A stretch of 64,000 bases of DNA, taken from contig CP013997.1 in the NCBI GenBank assembly GCA_001534745.1, positions 3,906,001 to 3,970,000 of the forward strand, written 5' to 3'. Under the pieces are notes generated by a model. That model ran no database searches. It was not told where the DNA came from and worked only from the letters and a program-made list of their open reading frames with translations. The position numbers and the translations under genes were made by a program. How positions within the stretch are numbered: the stretch's first letter is position 1; each line of letters begins with the position of its first letter. Origin of the DNA: Pseudomonas monteilii (GTDB taxonomy: Bacteria > Pseudomonadota > Gammaproteobacteria > Pseudomonadales > Pseudomonadaceae). Shown here piece by piece: positions 18,397 through 26,815 of this stretch.

Positions 18397-18698
18397 GGGT
18401 GCGCCATCCCGTAGAGCAGGCCATTGATCGCGCCCAGCACCAGACTCGGCGTCAGCACACCGACCCAGGCGCGCCAGGCGCTGCGGCAGGCGAAGCACCA
18501 GAGAAAGGCCAGCACGTAGAAGACGAACGACAGCATCGAGCCGATCAGCACGGCATCGACCTGCGGCCCCGGGATCAGCAACGCCAGGCACACACTGACC
18601 ATCGATGCCAGCAGGTAGCCCCCCAGCAAGGCGGCCAGGCAGCGCGAGGCGACGGCCAGTCGATAACCGAGCGTGAGCCCGGCGGCGTTGCTTTTCAT
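18393..18698 (-). CDS. DUF3649-type membrane protein
   Basis: About 101 residues from the ATG of MKSNAAGLTLGYRLAVASR; a TTG at 18722 would add eight residues. Three membrane segments are predicted (about 15-40, 45-70 and 72-95). DUF3649 proteins typically head a DUF3649-PepSY-DUF3325 operon controlled by iron, exactly as found. The last four bases overlap the PepSY start. The exact role is not known. Confidence 0.82.
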   Translation of the reverse strand: MKSNAAGLTLGYRLAVASRCLAALLGGYLLASMVSVCLALLIPGPQVDAVLIGSMLSFVFYVLAFLWCFACRSAWRAWVGVLTPSLVLGAINGLLYGMAHP

Positions 18699-18729
18699 CG
18701 AACGTATCCAGAGGGAGGGCAAGGGTTGC

Positions 18730-18756
18730 GATAATAATGAGTTGGATTCTCATATG
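18730..18756. promoter_or_regulatory. Fur-box-like site
   Basis: GATAATAATGAGTTGGATTC followed by TCATATG reads as successive Fur hexamers (GATAAT, AATGAG, then TTGGAT, TCTCAT) with the dyad ATGAG/CTCAT. It lies between the divergent DUF3649 operon (32 bases before its ATG) and fecI (100 bases before its ATG). It could let Fur repress both in iron-rich conditions. The match to consensus is partial. Confidence 0.55.
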
Positions 18757-18856
18757 CAAAGCAGCACCGTACGTTTTCCTTGCCGCTCCTCTTCACGCAC
18801 TCTAAAATGCGAACAATTCTCGATCCCACTCGCGCCTGCCTGGTGCTGGAGTCAGC

Positions 18857-19354
18857 ATGGCGGTTCCCCACCCTACCCCTTTGGTCGAAGGCCTCTACCG
18901 AGACCACCATCGCTGGCTGACCGGTTGGCTGCGGCAGCGCCTGGGCTGCCCGCACAATGCCGCAGACCTGGCGCAGGACACCTTCGTCAAGCTGCTGCAT
19001 GCGCGGGAAACGCCCCAGTTGATCGAGCCCCGCGCCTTTCTGGTGACCATCGCCAAACGGGTCATGTGCAACCACTTCCGGCGTCAGGAACTCGAGCGGG
19101 CCTACCTGCAGGCCTTGGCGCAGGTCCCTGAGGCCTGTGTGCCCAGTGAGGAACACAAAGCGATCATCTTCGAAACGCTGCTCGAGCTCGACCGGTTGCT
19201 CGATGGCTTGCCGGGCCTGGTCAAGCGCGCGTTCCTGCTGTCGCAGGTCGATGGGTTGGGTCAGTCCGAGATCGCCGTGCAGCTGGGGATCTCGCTGGCC
19301 ACGGTCAAGCGGTATCTGCACAAGGCAGCCTTGCGCTGTTATTTCGCCCTGTGA
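18857..19354 (+). CDS. fecI: FecI-type ECF sigma factor
   Basis: A 165-residue extracytoplasmic-function sigma factor. Region 2 (about 10-75: DLAQDTFVKLLHARETPQL and FLVTIAKRVMCNHFRR) and region 4 (about 105-160: AFLLSQVDGLGQSEIAVQLG) align throughout with Escherichia coli FecI, including the IAKRVM motif. It would direct transcription of fecA when ferric citrate binds FecA. It overlaps fecR by four bases (GTGA), so sigma and anti-sigma factor are made together. The Fur-like site upstream suggests iron repression. Confidence 0.93.
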   Translation: MAVPHPTPLVEGLYRDHHRWLTGWLRQRLGCPHNAADLAQDTFVKLLHARETPQLIEPRAFLVTIAKRVMCNHFRRQELERAYLQALAQVPEACVPSEEHKAIIFETLLELDRLLDGLPGLVKRAFLLSQVDGLGQSEIAVQLGISLATVKRYLHKAALRCYFAL

Positions 19355-20274
19355 GCCGTTCCTTCGCCCCTTCCGTGGCCGAGCAGGCCGTGCACTGGCT
19401 GCTCGCCTCGCAGGATGACGACTTCGGCCCGCGCCAGCAGGCGGCCTTTGCTGACTGGCTCGAAGCCGACCCGGAGCATCGCCGCGCCTGGGAACACATC
19501 CAGCAGGTCAACCGACGCTTTCGCACGGTCGCCTCACCGGTCCTTCATGCCACCTTGCAAGCGCCGCCCTCGCCCGCGCGACGACACGCGCTCAAGGCCC
19601 TGCTGCTGGCAGGTGTGGTGACCGGGTGCGGGTTGGGTCTGCAAACGCACCCGTCGATGCCGCACCTGCTGGCCGACTACCGCAGCCCGCTCGGTCAGCG
19701 TCGGCGCCTGACCCTGGACGATGGCAGCCTGTTGCAACTGAACACCGCCAGCGCCGCCGATGTGCAGGTCACCGCACAGGCGCGTCACGTCAGGTTGCTG
19801 GAGGGCGAAGCGCAGCTCGACGTGCGCGCCGCGTCGCGACCTTTGTCGCTGGAAACGGCCGGTGGGCGGCTGCAGCTCGAACACGGGCGGTTCAACGTGC
19901 GCCGGTTCATGGGCTACAGCCATGTGTCAGTGCTCGACGGTGTGGCGGTCCTGCACGGCCAGGGTTTGCAGGCAGGGCAGCAGGCCCGGCTGCTGGAGGA
20001 CCGGTGGCAGGCGGTGGCGCCCCTGGACCCCAACGTCGGCGCCTGGGTCGATGGCATGCTCGTCGCCTCGCACATGCGCCTGGCGGACTTTCTCGACGAG
20101 CTGTCGCGCTATCGCCCCGGTCGGCTAGGGTGCAGCGAGCGCATCGCGGGGCTGCGCGTATCCGGCTCGTACCCCCTAGACGACAGCGAGCGCATCCTGC
20201 GCATGCTCAGCGTGGCCCTGCCCGTACGGGTTCGGCGCTTCACGCGCTACTGGGTTCAGGTAGAGCCGGCCTGA
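19351..20274 (+). CDS. fecR: FecR-type anti-sigma/sigma regulator
   Basis: A 307-residue single-pass inner membrane protein with a GTG start overlapping fecI. The cytoplasmic part (about 1-75) carries the conserved WL.AD.EHRRAWE segment that contacts the sigma factor. One membrane helix lies near 85-100 (LLLAGVVTGCGLGL). The periplasmic FecR domain (about 115-210: RRLTLDDGSLLQLNTASAAD) receives the signal from the receptor's N-terminal domain. It fits the FecI-FecR-FecA surface-signalling chain. Confidence 0.92.
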   Translation: MSRSFAPSVAEQAVHWLLASQDDDFGPRQQAAFADWLEADPEHRRAWEHIQQVNRRFRTVASPVLHATLQAPPSPARRHALKALLLAGVVTGCGLGLQTHPSMPHLLADYRSPLGQRRRLTLDDGSLLQLNTASAADVQVTAQARHVRLLEGEAQLDVRAASRPLSLETAGGRLQLEHGRFNVRRFMGYSHVSVLDGVAVLHGQGLQAGQQARLLEDRWQAVAPLDPNVGAWVDGMLVASHMRLADFLDELSRYRPGRLGCSERIAGLRVSGSYPLDDSERILRMLSVALPVRVRRFTRYWVQVEPA

Positions 20275-20377
20275 CCTGGACCACACGGCTGCCGATTTTT
20301 TTCATCGCGTGTGAGCCATTTCGTCGACCTCGCGTGACAGACAAGGCAAAGACCCACTTTCGAAGGATGTCCGCTTC

Positions 20378-22702
20378 ATGCCTCTGCCACGCACGCCCTG
20401 CCTCCCAGCGTTGCTGTTCGCCACCAGTCTAGTGCTCACCGTACCCGCCGTGCAGGCGGCCGAGACGCGCACGTATCACATCGCTGCCGGTGGGCTCGAG
20501 GATGCCCTGAACCAGTTCGGCCGGCAGAGCGGCGTGTTGATCGCCTATGGCTCAGCCTTGACCCAGGGCCTGCTCAGCCCTGGCCTGGAGGGCACCTATG
20601 AGGTCGCCGCCGGTCTGGAGGCGCTGTTGCGCGGCAGCGGCCTGCAGGCACAGCCAAATGCCGGCGGCTATACCTTGGAGCCTGCAAGGGCACCCGTGGC
20701 AGGCGCGCCGCTCGAGCTGGGCACCTCGACCGTGGTCGGTGACTGGCTGGGCGACGCCCGCCAGGATCGGGTGTTCGAGCACGCCGGTGCCCGTGACGTA
20801 ATCCGTCGCGAGGAATTCCAGCGCAGTGGCGCCGCGACCGCCCGGGACGTACTCGACCGCATGCCGGGGGTCAACGCGCCCGAGAACAACGGCACCGGTG
20901 GCCATGACCTGGCGCTGAACTTCGGCATCCGCGGTCTCAACCCACGACTGGCCTCACGCTCCACGGTGCTGATGGACGGCATTCCAGTGCCCTTCGCGCC
21001 GTACGGGCAGCCTCAGTTGTCACTGGCCCCGATCAGCCTGGGCAACATGGACGCGGTGGACGTGGTGCGCGGCGGCGGCGCGGTGCGCTATGGCCCGCAG
21101 AACGTCGGAGGCATCGTCAACTTCGTCACCCGTGCGATCCCCGAGGCGCCCACGCTCAAGGCCTCCATGACCAACCGCATCAGCCCTTCGTCGAGCCATG
21201 ATGGCTTCAAGAACACCGCCAACCTGCTGGCCGGTGGCACCAACGACAACGGGCTGGGCGGTGCGCTGCTGTACTCCGGCACCCGTGGCGGTGACTGGCG
21301 CGAACACAGCGACACCCAGATCGACGACCTCATCCTCAAGAGCGCGCTGCAGCTGGACGAGGCCAACAGCCTGCATGCCATGGCGCAGTACTACGAAGGC
21401 GAGGCAGACATGGCAGGAGGCCTGAGCAAAGCCGATTTCGACGCCGATCCCTATCAGTCGACTCGCCCCAAGGACAAGTTCTGGGGCCGCCGGACGTTGT
21501 TCAACGTGGGCTACGATTACCGTCAGGACGACCGTCAGTTCAGCGTCAACAGCTTCTTCACCAAGACCTTGCGCAGTGGCTACCTGGACCAGGGCAACTT
21601 CGTGTCCCTGTCGCCGCGCGAGTACTGGGTACGCGGCCTGGAGACGCGGTTCTCGCAAGGCATCGCCCTCGGCGACAGCTGGCACGAGCTGGGCGTCGGT
21701 TATCGCTACGTCAACGAATCCGGCCATGAGCTGCGCTTTCGCGAGGCCCCGGGCGCCGACCTGCCGACCACGGCCAGCCGTAACGATCGCGACACCCGTG
21801 GGCACACCGAAGCCCACGCCGTGTACCTGGACGATCGCATCGACATCGGTCGCTGGACGCTGACCCCAGGCATCCGCTACGAAATGATCGATTCCGAGCA
21901 GAACAATGCCCTCAGTGGCAGGCGCTACCAGGGCGACTACACGACCGCGCTGCCTGCGTTGAACGTGCTCTATCACCTGAGCGAGCGCTGGAACCTGTAC
22001 GCCAACACCGAAGGCTCCTTCGGCAGCGTGCAGTACAGCCAGATGCCCAACCGCGTCAGCAGTGGCGAAGTGAAGCCGGAAAAGGCCCGCACCTGGGAAA
22101 TCGGCACGCGCTACGACAGCGGCGACCTGCAAGCCGAACTGGGGCTGTTCCTGATCAACTTCGACAACCAGTACGAAAGCAACCAGACCAACGACTCGGT
22201 GATCGCCCGTGGCGAGACGCGCCACCAAGGCCTTGAAACCCGTGTGCGCTATGCGCTGGATGGCCTCGACCCGCGCCTGGCCGGCTTCGACGTGCACGCC
22301 AGCTACGCCTTCGTCGATGCGCGCATTCGCGAGGACGGGCCCAACAAGGGCAACCGCGTGCCCTTCTCTTCACGTCACAAGGGCGACCTGGGCGTGGGCT
22401 ACAGCGAAGGGCCCTGGCAGGCCAACCTCGATGTCAGCTTCCAGGACGGCCAGTTCGCCGACAATGCCAACACCCGTGCCGAAAGCGCCGACGGCAGCAC
22501 GGGAAGAATCCCGGGGTACATGTTGGCCAGTACCCGCGTGGCCTATGACTTCGGCCCCGAGTTGTCGAACCTGAACGTCGCCCTGGGGGTGAAGAACCTG
22601 TTCAACCGCGAGTATTACACCCGCTCGTTCGATGACAACAACAAGGGCAAGTACGTCGGGGAGCCGCGCACACTGTACCTGCAGACGTCCGTCGAGTTCT
22701 GA
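20378..22702 (+). CDS. fecA: TonB-dependent ferric citrate receptor FecA
   Basis: A 774-residue outer membrane receptor, the same length as Escherichia coli FecA. A signal peptide (cleavage after PAVQA, residue 27) is followed by an STN signalling domain (about 30-90), the plug (about 125-250) and a 22-strand barrel ending in SVEF with the terminal Phe. Long stretches match E. coli FecA nearly residue for residue, including RGLNPRLASRSTVL, GIPVPFAPYGQPQLSLAP, RGGGAVRYGP and NQTNDSV. The STN domain means it signals through FecR. No fecBCDE permease genes follow, so ferric citrate or its iron must be handled elsewhere or by the PepSY system. Confidence 0.95.
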   Translation: MPLPRTPCLPALLFATSLVLTVPAVQAAETRTYHIAAGGLEDALNQFGRQSGVLIAYGSALTQGLLSPGLEGTYEVAAGLEALLRGSGLQAQPNAGGYTLEPARAPVAGAPLELGTSTVVGDWLGDARQDRVFEHAGARDVIRREEFQRSGAATARDVLDRMPGVNAPENNGTGGHDLALNFGIRGLNPRLASRSTVLMDGIPVPFAPYGQPQLSLAPISLGNMDAVDVVRGGGAVRYGPQNVGGIVNFVTRAIPEAPTLKASMTNRISPSSSHDGFKNTANLLAGGTNDNGLGGALLYSGTRGGDWREHSDTQIDDLILKSALQLDEANSLHAMAQYYEGEADMAGGLSKADFDADPYQSTRPKDKFWGRRTLFNVGYDYRQDDRQFSVNSFFTKTLRSGYLDQGNFVSLSPREYWVRGLETRFSQGIALGDSWHELGVGYRYVNESGHELRFREAPGADLPTTASRNDRDTRGHTEAHAVYLDDRIDIGRWTLTPGIRYEMIDSEQNNALSGRRYQGDYTTALPALNVLYHLSERWNLYANTEGSFGSVQYSQMPNRVSSGEVKPEKARTWEIGTRYDSGDLQAELGLFLINFDNQYESNQTNDSVIARGETRHQGLETRVRYALDGLDPRLAGFDVHASYAFVDARIREDGPNKGNRVPFSSRHKGDLGVGYSEGPWQANLDVSFQDGQFADNANTRAESADGSTGRIPGYMLASTRVAYDFGPELSNLNVALGVKNLFNREYYTRSFDDNNKGKYVGEPRTLYLQTSVEF

Positions 22703-22880
22703 CCGCATCACGCAACCCTCGACGGCCGGTAAATACCTTTTGCAACAGGACATTTATCTGGCGAAGGGGGTTGAATTCTATGCACTTTCCCCCGACCTTG
22801 GAGTCAAGAGGCAATAGATCCCTTGGCTTTTTCGGCCAGGGCAAGGGCCTCTTGCGAGCCAGCTGAATAAGGATTGAACC

Positions 22881-23309
22881 ATGCAGATCCAGGTCAACAG
22901 CAGCAATCAAATCGAAGGCGGCATCCGTCTCAACGACTGGGTGACCAGCACCCTGCAAAGCGCGCTCGAACGCTACGAGGAAGACCTGACCCGCATCGAG
23001 GTGCACCTGAGCGACGAAAACGGTGGCAAGTCCGGGGCCGACGACAAGCGTTGCCAGCTCGAAGCACGACCCAAGGGACACCAGCCGATCTCCGTGACCC
23101 ACAACGCCCCCTCGCTCGAGCTGGCCATCGATGGCGCCGCCGAGAAGCTCGACCATGCGCTGGAGCACCTGTACGGCAAGCTGCGTGACAAGCGCGCGGT
23201 GCCGGAACTGATCGAAGACCCGGACCTGAAAGACCCGGAAGACGCCGAAGAACTGGAAGGCCTGCAGGACCTGCAAGACCAAGAAGAGGCCAAGGCCTCG
23301 AAAGCCTGA
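22881..23309 (+). CDS. HPF/RaiA-family ribosome-associated protein
   Basis: A 142-residue protein with an N-terminal ribosome hibernation fold (about 1-105: MQIQVNSSNQIEGGIRLNDW, IEVHLSDENGG, ELAIDGAAEKLDHALEHLYG). An acidic Glu/Asp/Leu-rich tail follows (about 112-142). The domain resembles RaiA/HPF, but the central basic residues that contact rRNA are fewer than in housekeeping HPF. It is monocistronic. Ribosome binding is inferred from family. Confidence 0.82.
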   Translation: MQIQVNSSNQIEGGIRLNDWVTSTLQSALERYEEDLTRIEVHLSDENGGKSGADDKRCQLEARPKGHQPISVTHNAPSLELAIDGAAEKLDHALEHLYGKLRDKRAVPELIEDPDLKDPEDAEELEGLQDLQDQEEAKASKA

Positions 23310-23319
23310 CCGATGCACC

Positions 23320-23346
23320 GGACGCCGGGCTTCGCGCCCTGCGTCC
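23320..23346 (+). terminator. Terminator-like hairpin after HPF-like gene
   Basis: GGACGC-C-GGGC-TTCGC-GCCC-T-GCGTCC forms a strong GC stem ten bases after the stop codon. No T-run follows, so it is either a weak terminator or an mRNA 3'-end stabiliser. Confidence 0.35.
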
Positions 23347-23416
23347 AGTCTGGCGTGAACCAACGCCCGTTGTCGCCGGTCTATCCTTACACGTCCCTCG
23401 CCACAGAACCGGCACC

Positions 23417-23710
23417 ATGCACAACCCGTTCAACCTCATCAGCGATGCCTTCGCCCCGCGCTATCGGGTCAACCTGAGCATCGAACGACTCGACGGCAGC
23501 ATCATGCTGACCTTGTCCACCGAGCATGGCGTGGCCGCCAAGCGCCTGATCACCCCTGAGCAACGCAACGACCCTCAGCGCCTTCAGCGCATGATCGACC
23601 GCATTCGCCTGGACCTCGCCTCCGAGCAGGCGGGAGGTACCCTGCCTCTGCTGACAGGCCTGCCCCGCTCGCCCGCCTCGTCCACACCCGTGACCGGCGT
23701 CGCCCTCTGA
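23417..23710 (+). CDS. DUF3509 domain protein
   Basis: A 97-residue soluble protein matching the Pseudomonas-restricted DUF3509 family: FAPRYRVNLSIERLDGSIML at 13-32 and the RLQRMIDRIRLDLA helix near 55-68. It ends in a Pro/Ser-rich tail. Function unknown. It converges with the PsiE-like gene, 26 bases away. Confidence 0.8.
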   Translation: MHNPFNLISDAFAPRYRVNLSIERLDGSIMLTLSTEHGVAAKRLITPEQRNDPQRLQRMIDRIRLDLASEQAGGTLPLLTGLPRSPASSTPVTGVAL

Positions 23711-23736
23711 GCACCACGCCTGTCATCGGCAGTTGA

Positions 23737-24207
23737 TCATTTGCCGTCGTCCAGGTCCTTGCCGTGTGCATCGAGCACGCGCGCCGAGGGGTAGCGATAC
23801 GAGGCATAGCGCACCACCAGGATGGAAAACGCCAGCAGCAGGATGCCGCCGCACAGGTACAGCAGCCCGACATCCGGTGCCTTGTGGTGCGACACGTCAC
23901 CGATCAGCAGGCGCGTCAGCGCGGTGATCGCGACGTAGAGCAGGAAGCGGATCGGCATGTGGTTGGTCTTGAAGTAGATCCCCACCATGGCGCCCAGCTC
24001 CAGGTAGATGAACAGCAGCAGGATGTCATCGACACTGGCACTGCCCTGACCCACCATTTCCAGAAAGGTCATCAGCGCGGCCCAGGCAGTCACGCCGCCG
24101 ATGCCGAACAAGGCCAGGTAGTGGAACGACTCGACGCACAGATTGCCCAGCGAGTCGGCGGAGCCATGCAGGCCCTTGCGTAGCTTTTCAGCCCATTTGA
24201 TGTTCAC
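23737..24207 (-). CDS. PsiE-like phosphate-starvation-inducible membrane protein
   Basis: A 156-residue protein read from a GTG start (VNIKWAEKLRKGL) with GGGAG nine to ten bases upstream. The frame could be extended to 24324, but that region shows no family sequence. Four membrane helices (about 30-55, 62-82, 88-108 and 115-140) match the PsiE family. Members are induced by phosphate starvation in some bacteria; their biochemical role is unknown. Confidence 0.8.
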   Translation of the reverse strand: MNIKWAEKLRKGLHGSADSLGNLCVESFHYLALFGIGGVTAWAALMTFLEMVGQGSASVDDILLLFIYLELGAMVGIYFKTNHMPIRFLLYVAITALTRLLIGDVSHHKAPDVGLLYLCGGILLLAFSILVVRYASYRYPSARVLDAHGKDLDDGK

Positions 24208-24382
24208 GATGTCCGGCTCCCGAGGTGACGGATGGAAAGGTACGTCCTGTCCATGACAGATGTAGCCATGCAGGCATGAGGCCAAGGCACTAGCCTGAGA
24301 AGACGACCGAGCGTCGCAGGGCACGTCGAGGCGCGGACGAAAGACACCTTCCGGCTTGCGCTGGAGGGATGAATGCGGAATA

Positions 24383-24398
24383 CTGTATATAGATACAG
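24383..24398. promoter_or_regulatory. LexA (SOS) box
   Basis: CTGTATATAGATACAG matches the gamma-proteobacterial LexA consensus CTG-N10-CAG with an AT-rich core. It lies 38 bases before the yebG ATG, where it would overlap the promoter. YebG is a known SOS gene in other bacteria. Confidence 0.93.
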
Positions 24399-24435
24399 CA
24401 ATCTACAGACAGCGATAAAGGCATAGAGGTGATGA

Positions 24436-24696
24436 ATGGCCGTCGAAGTGGTGTACCGCAGCAGTCGCGACCCGGAGCGTTTGTTCATGGATAAAGCCGA
24501 AGCAGATCGTCATGACAAGATGCTCGAACTGGCCGAGCGCCTGGCCGACGTGCTGCAAAAAGCCGTACCGTCGTTGAACGAGAAGCAGGTCGAAGAGGCC
24601 GGCATCTACATGGCCAAGCACCGGGACGTGTTCGCCCGGGCATTCAAGAGCCAGCCGGATGCACTCGGCGAGTTGCTCGACAGCCCGGCCGACTGA
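24436..24696 (+). CDS. yebG: YebG-family SOS-response protein
   Basis: An 86-residue protein with the YebG features: an N-terminal VEVVYRSSRDPERLFMDKAE strand-turn segment and a helical middle (DKMLELAERLADVLQKAVP). AGAGGTG precedes the ATG. The LexA box upstream confirms SOS control. The biochemical role of YebG is not settled. Its stop codon marks the start of the 62-bp direct repeat and the left edge of the accessory block. Confidence 0.92.
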   Translation: MAVEVVYRSSRDPERLFMDKAEADRHDKMLELAERLADVLQKAVPSLNEKQVEEAGIYMAKHRDVFARAFKSQPDALGELLDSPAD

Positions 24697-24757
24697 TCGA
24701 GTCGGGGCGCACGCGTGAGATCAGAAGCGCCCGTGCCCGTTTACTAGACGAACCGGG
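24696..24757. repeat. 62-bp direct repeat, left copy
   Basis: Begins at the last base of the yebG stop with ATCGAGTCGGGGCGCACGCG and ends at AACCGGG. It matches 48597-48658 at 56 of 62 positions with no gaps, in the same orientation. The two copies bracket the 24-kb accessory block. Confidence 0.8.
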
Positions 24758-24847
24758 TCGAGACTGCGCTGCGGGGTCGCTGTCGAGCATGACCGAAGAT
24801 CACTCGGTCGAAGTCCTGACCAAAGGCACGTCAATGGGCTAGTTCGG

Positions 24848-25822
24848 TCACTCGGGGCCGAATTGTTGACGGTACTGGTTGGGACTCACGCCAATACGCT
24901 CACAGAACACCTTGCGCATGTACTTGGCAGTGCAAAAGCCACATCGCGTCGCGATGGTCTTGAGGGGAAGATGTGTGCCCTCCAGCAGCCTTCGTGCATG
25001 ATCGATTCGAGCGTTCTGTACAAACTGCATCGGCGTCAGGCCAGTCTCCCGCTGAAACGCCCTGGCGAAGTTTCTCGAGCTCATCGCGACCCTGTCAGCC
25101 ATCGATTGCACCGAATACTGTTGTTCGATGTGATCGACCACGTAGGCCTGAACCTTGGCTATGGGTGAACCATCTCTGGTCACGGACGCCAACAGGGGAC
25201 CAAACTGGGTCTGCCCTCCCTGCCGCTTCATCACGACGAGCAAGACCTTGGCCACTTCCAGGGCCAGTTCTTTCCCATGGTCTTCAGCGATGATCGCCAG
25301 GGCCATGTCGATGCCCGCCGTGATGCCCCCTGAGGTGATCAGATTGCGGTCAACAACATAGATCTGCTCACTTTCGACTTTCGCGTCGGGATGTCGCTGG
25401 GCCAGTCTGCCGATGTAGTTCCAGTGAGTGGTACAGCGATAACCATCCAGAAGACCTGCCCTGCCCAGCAGGAACGCCCCGGTGCAGATGGCTCCGAAAC
25501 GCTTGGCATTTCGCGCCGCGTCGGGAAGCCACGCTTGAATGGCAGGATGAGGGTCGTCGTAAGCACCTGGCCCGCCAGGAACCAGCAAGAGATCCAGATC
25601 ACTCGGCGCTTGGGTCAACACACAATCGGCCTTGACCTGAAGCCCACAGGAGCTTCGAATCAATCCGTCCTCAACCCCGAGTGTCAGAATGCGATACCGT
25701 CTTCCCTCAGGAAGGAAACGGTTCGCCACTGCAAAGGCATCCACTGGCCCCGTGATATCCAGCATCAAAACGCCATCAAACAATACCATTGCAATCGTTT
25801 TGGCTGTCTTGCCTACTTGCAT
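24848..25822 (-). CDS. GlxA-family (DJ-1/PfpI-AraC) transcriptional regulator
   Basis: A 324-residue protein in two parts. The N-terminal DJ-1/PfpI-like domain (about 8-185) includes the FDGVLMLDITGPVDAF start and ICTGAFLLGRAGLLDG around the nucleophile-elbow cysteine. The C-terminal AraC DNA-binding domain (about 215-318) contains MADRVAMSSRNFARAFQRET and KTIATRCGFCTAKYMRKVF. In this family the first domain is thought to sense a ligand. It is the first gene inside the accessory block. No target is evident apart from the neighbouring AraC and ABM genes. Confidence 0.92.
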   Translation of the reverse strand: MQVGKTAKTIAMVLFDGVLMLDITGPVDAFAVANRFLPEGRRYRILTLGVEDGLIRSSCGLQVKADCVLTQAPSDLDLLLVPGGPGAYDDPHPAIQAWLPDAARNAKRFGAICTGAFLLGRAGLLDGYRCTTHWNYIGRLAQRHPDAKVESEQIYVVDRNLITSGGITAGIDMALAIIAEDHGKELALEVAKVLLVVMKRQGGQTQFGPLLASVTRDGSPIAKVQAYVVDHIEQQYSVQSMADRVAMSSRNFARAFQRETGLTPMQFVQNARIDHARRLLEGTHLPLKTIATRCGFCTAKYMRKVFCERIGVSPNQYRQQFGPE

Positions 25823-25924
25823 GTTACGCCGCCTGCACAGGAGCCGTTGAAATACAGCTTCAAACTTTGAATGAGGTCATGAAGTCGCTGCGGCGATAGA
25901 CACTCGCAGCGCCCCGCATTGGCG

Positions 25925-26167
25925 CTAAAATAACACTCCTTCCTGCAGAAATGACCTGATTGTCTCTGGGGAAATACCAGATGGCATGCAGTACTTGTCG
26001 TTGCCTGGTGCGTTCACCTTTCCTTCAGCGTAGGCCTGCCCGTTGGTAACGGCACCTGTCCTGGCCACACCCTTGGAAGTAGGTTTAATAAGTCTTAAGC
26101 AGGCGCTCAGGACTTTGCACATGGACAGTCGCCACACTCTCCCGTACTGAAATGGGGGAGTCGTCAT
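25925..26167 (-). CDS. Possible small protein or remnant, Rap1a/Tai-like C-terminus
   Basis: An 80-residue frame. The last third (GNDKYCMPSGISPETIRSFL) resembles the C-terminal Cys-Pro-x-Gly helix of Rap1a/Tai-type immunity proteins. The signal peptide and the first half of that family are missing. The start overlaps the divergent AraC gene by two bases. It could be a remnant of a longer gene or a chance frame. Confidence 0.25.
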   Translation of the reverse strand: MTTPPFQYGRVWRLSMCKVLSACLRLIKPTSKGVARTGAVTNGQAYAEGKVNAPGNDKYCMPSGISPETIRSFLQEGVLF

Positions 26168-26690
26168 GCGCTATCAAGAAGCCGTTCGGTCTGAATCGAT
26201 CACTCATCGACCTATTCCATCATGTGCTGGACTCGATGAAGCGCCTCTTCGAATCACGCCAACCGATTTTGCGTGGCAGCGTCCAACTTCAGCACCGGCA
26301 AGCCCGTGGCGCAATGTACGAAAAGCGCCCCCGGGTTCGCTCGCACCTCATCAGCTGCAGCAGGCGACCGACCTATTGCTGGCCAACCTGAATGGGCCCA
26401 TGGGGATCATCGAAATTGCCCGTGCCTGTCACCTCACCCGCAGCCATTTTTCGCGTGCCTTCAAGCTCAGCACGGGGATATCGCCGGTCGAGTGGCGCTT
26501 GAACGCTCGTCTGGAGAAGGCCAAGGCATTGCTCAGCTCGTCGCTAACCCTCACCGAAGTGGGGCTGGAAGCTGGCTTCTGTGATCAAGCGCACTTCACC
26601 AAGGCATTCACGCGCCTGGCGGGAACTACGCCGAAAAGATGGCGTGCCGCACGGGCAGTTGCATCAGCGGGAACAACGCTTAAGCGTTGA
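26166..26690 (+). CDS. Short AraC-family transcriptional regulator
   Basis: A 174-residue protein with GGGGGAG five bases before the ATG. Residues 1-60 are low in structure and rich in Pro, Ser and Arg. The DNA-binding domain occupies about 65-165 with both helix-turn-helix units (GIIEIARACHLTRSHFSRAF and TLTEVGLEAGFCDQAHFTKA). No room remains for a ligand domain, so it may be constitutive or respond through a partner. The ABM membrane protein gene follows on the same strand. Confidence 0.88.
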   Translation: MRYQEAVRSESITHRPIPSCAGLDEAPLRITPTDFAWQRPTSAPASPWRNVRKAPPGSLAPHQLQQATDLLLANLNGPMGIIEIARACHLTRSHFSRAFKLSTGISPVEWRLNARLEKAKALLSSSLTLTEVGLEAGFCDQAHFTKAFTRLAGTTPKRWRAARAVASAGTTLKR

Positions 26691-26815
26691 TTACACCTGG
26701 GTCCATATCCCTCGGGACAATAGCGGGCCGAACCGTTTATTGAAATCATAACGATCCTCGTGAATGCACGAGGGTTCAATCTTTTCAGCCTTGGCGACAT
26801 CACATGGGGGTGAAC

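Noticed and set aside
26701..26721. A fifth LysR-type site upstream of the ABM-domain gene
   Set aside because: Only the right half (GGGACAAT) matches; the left half is GTCC rather than TG(T/A)(C/T), so it is not counted.
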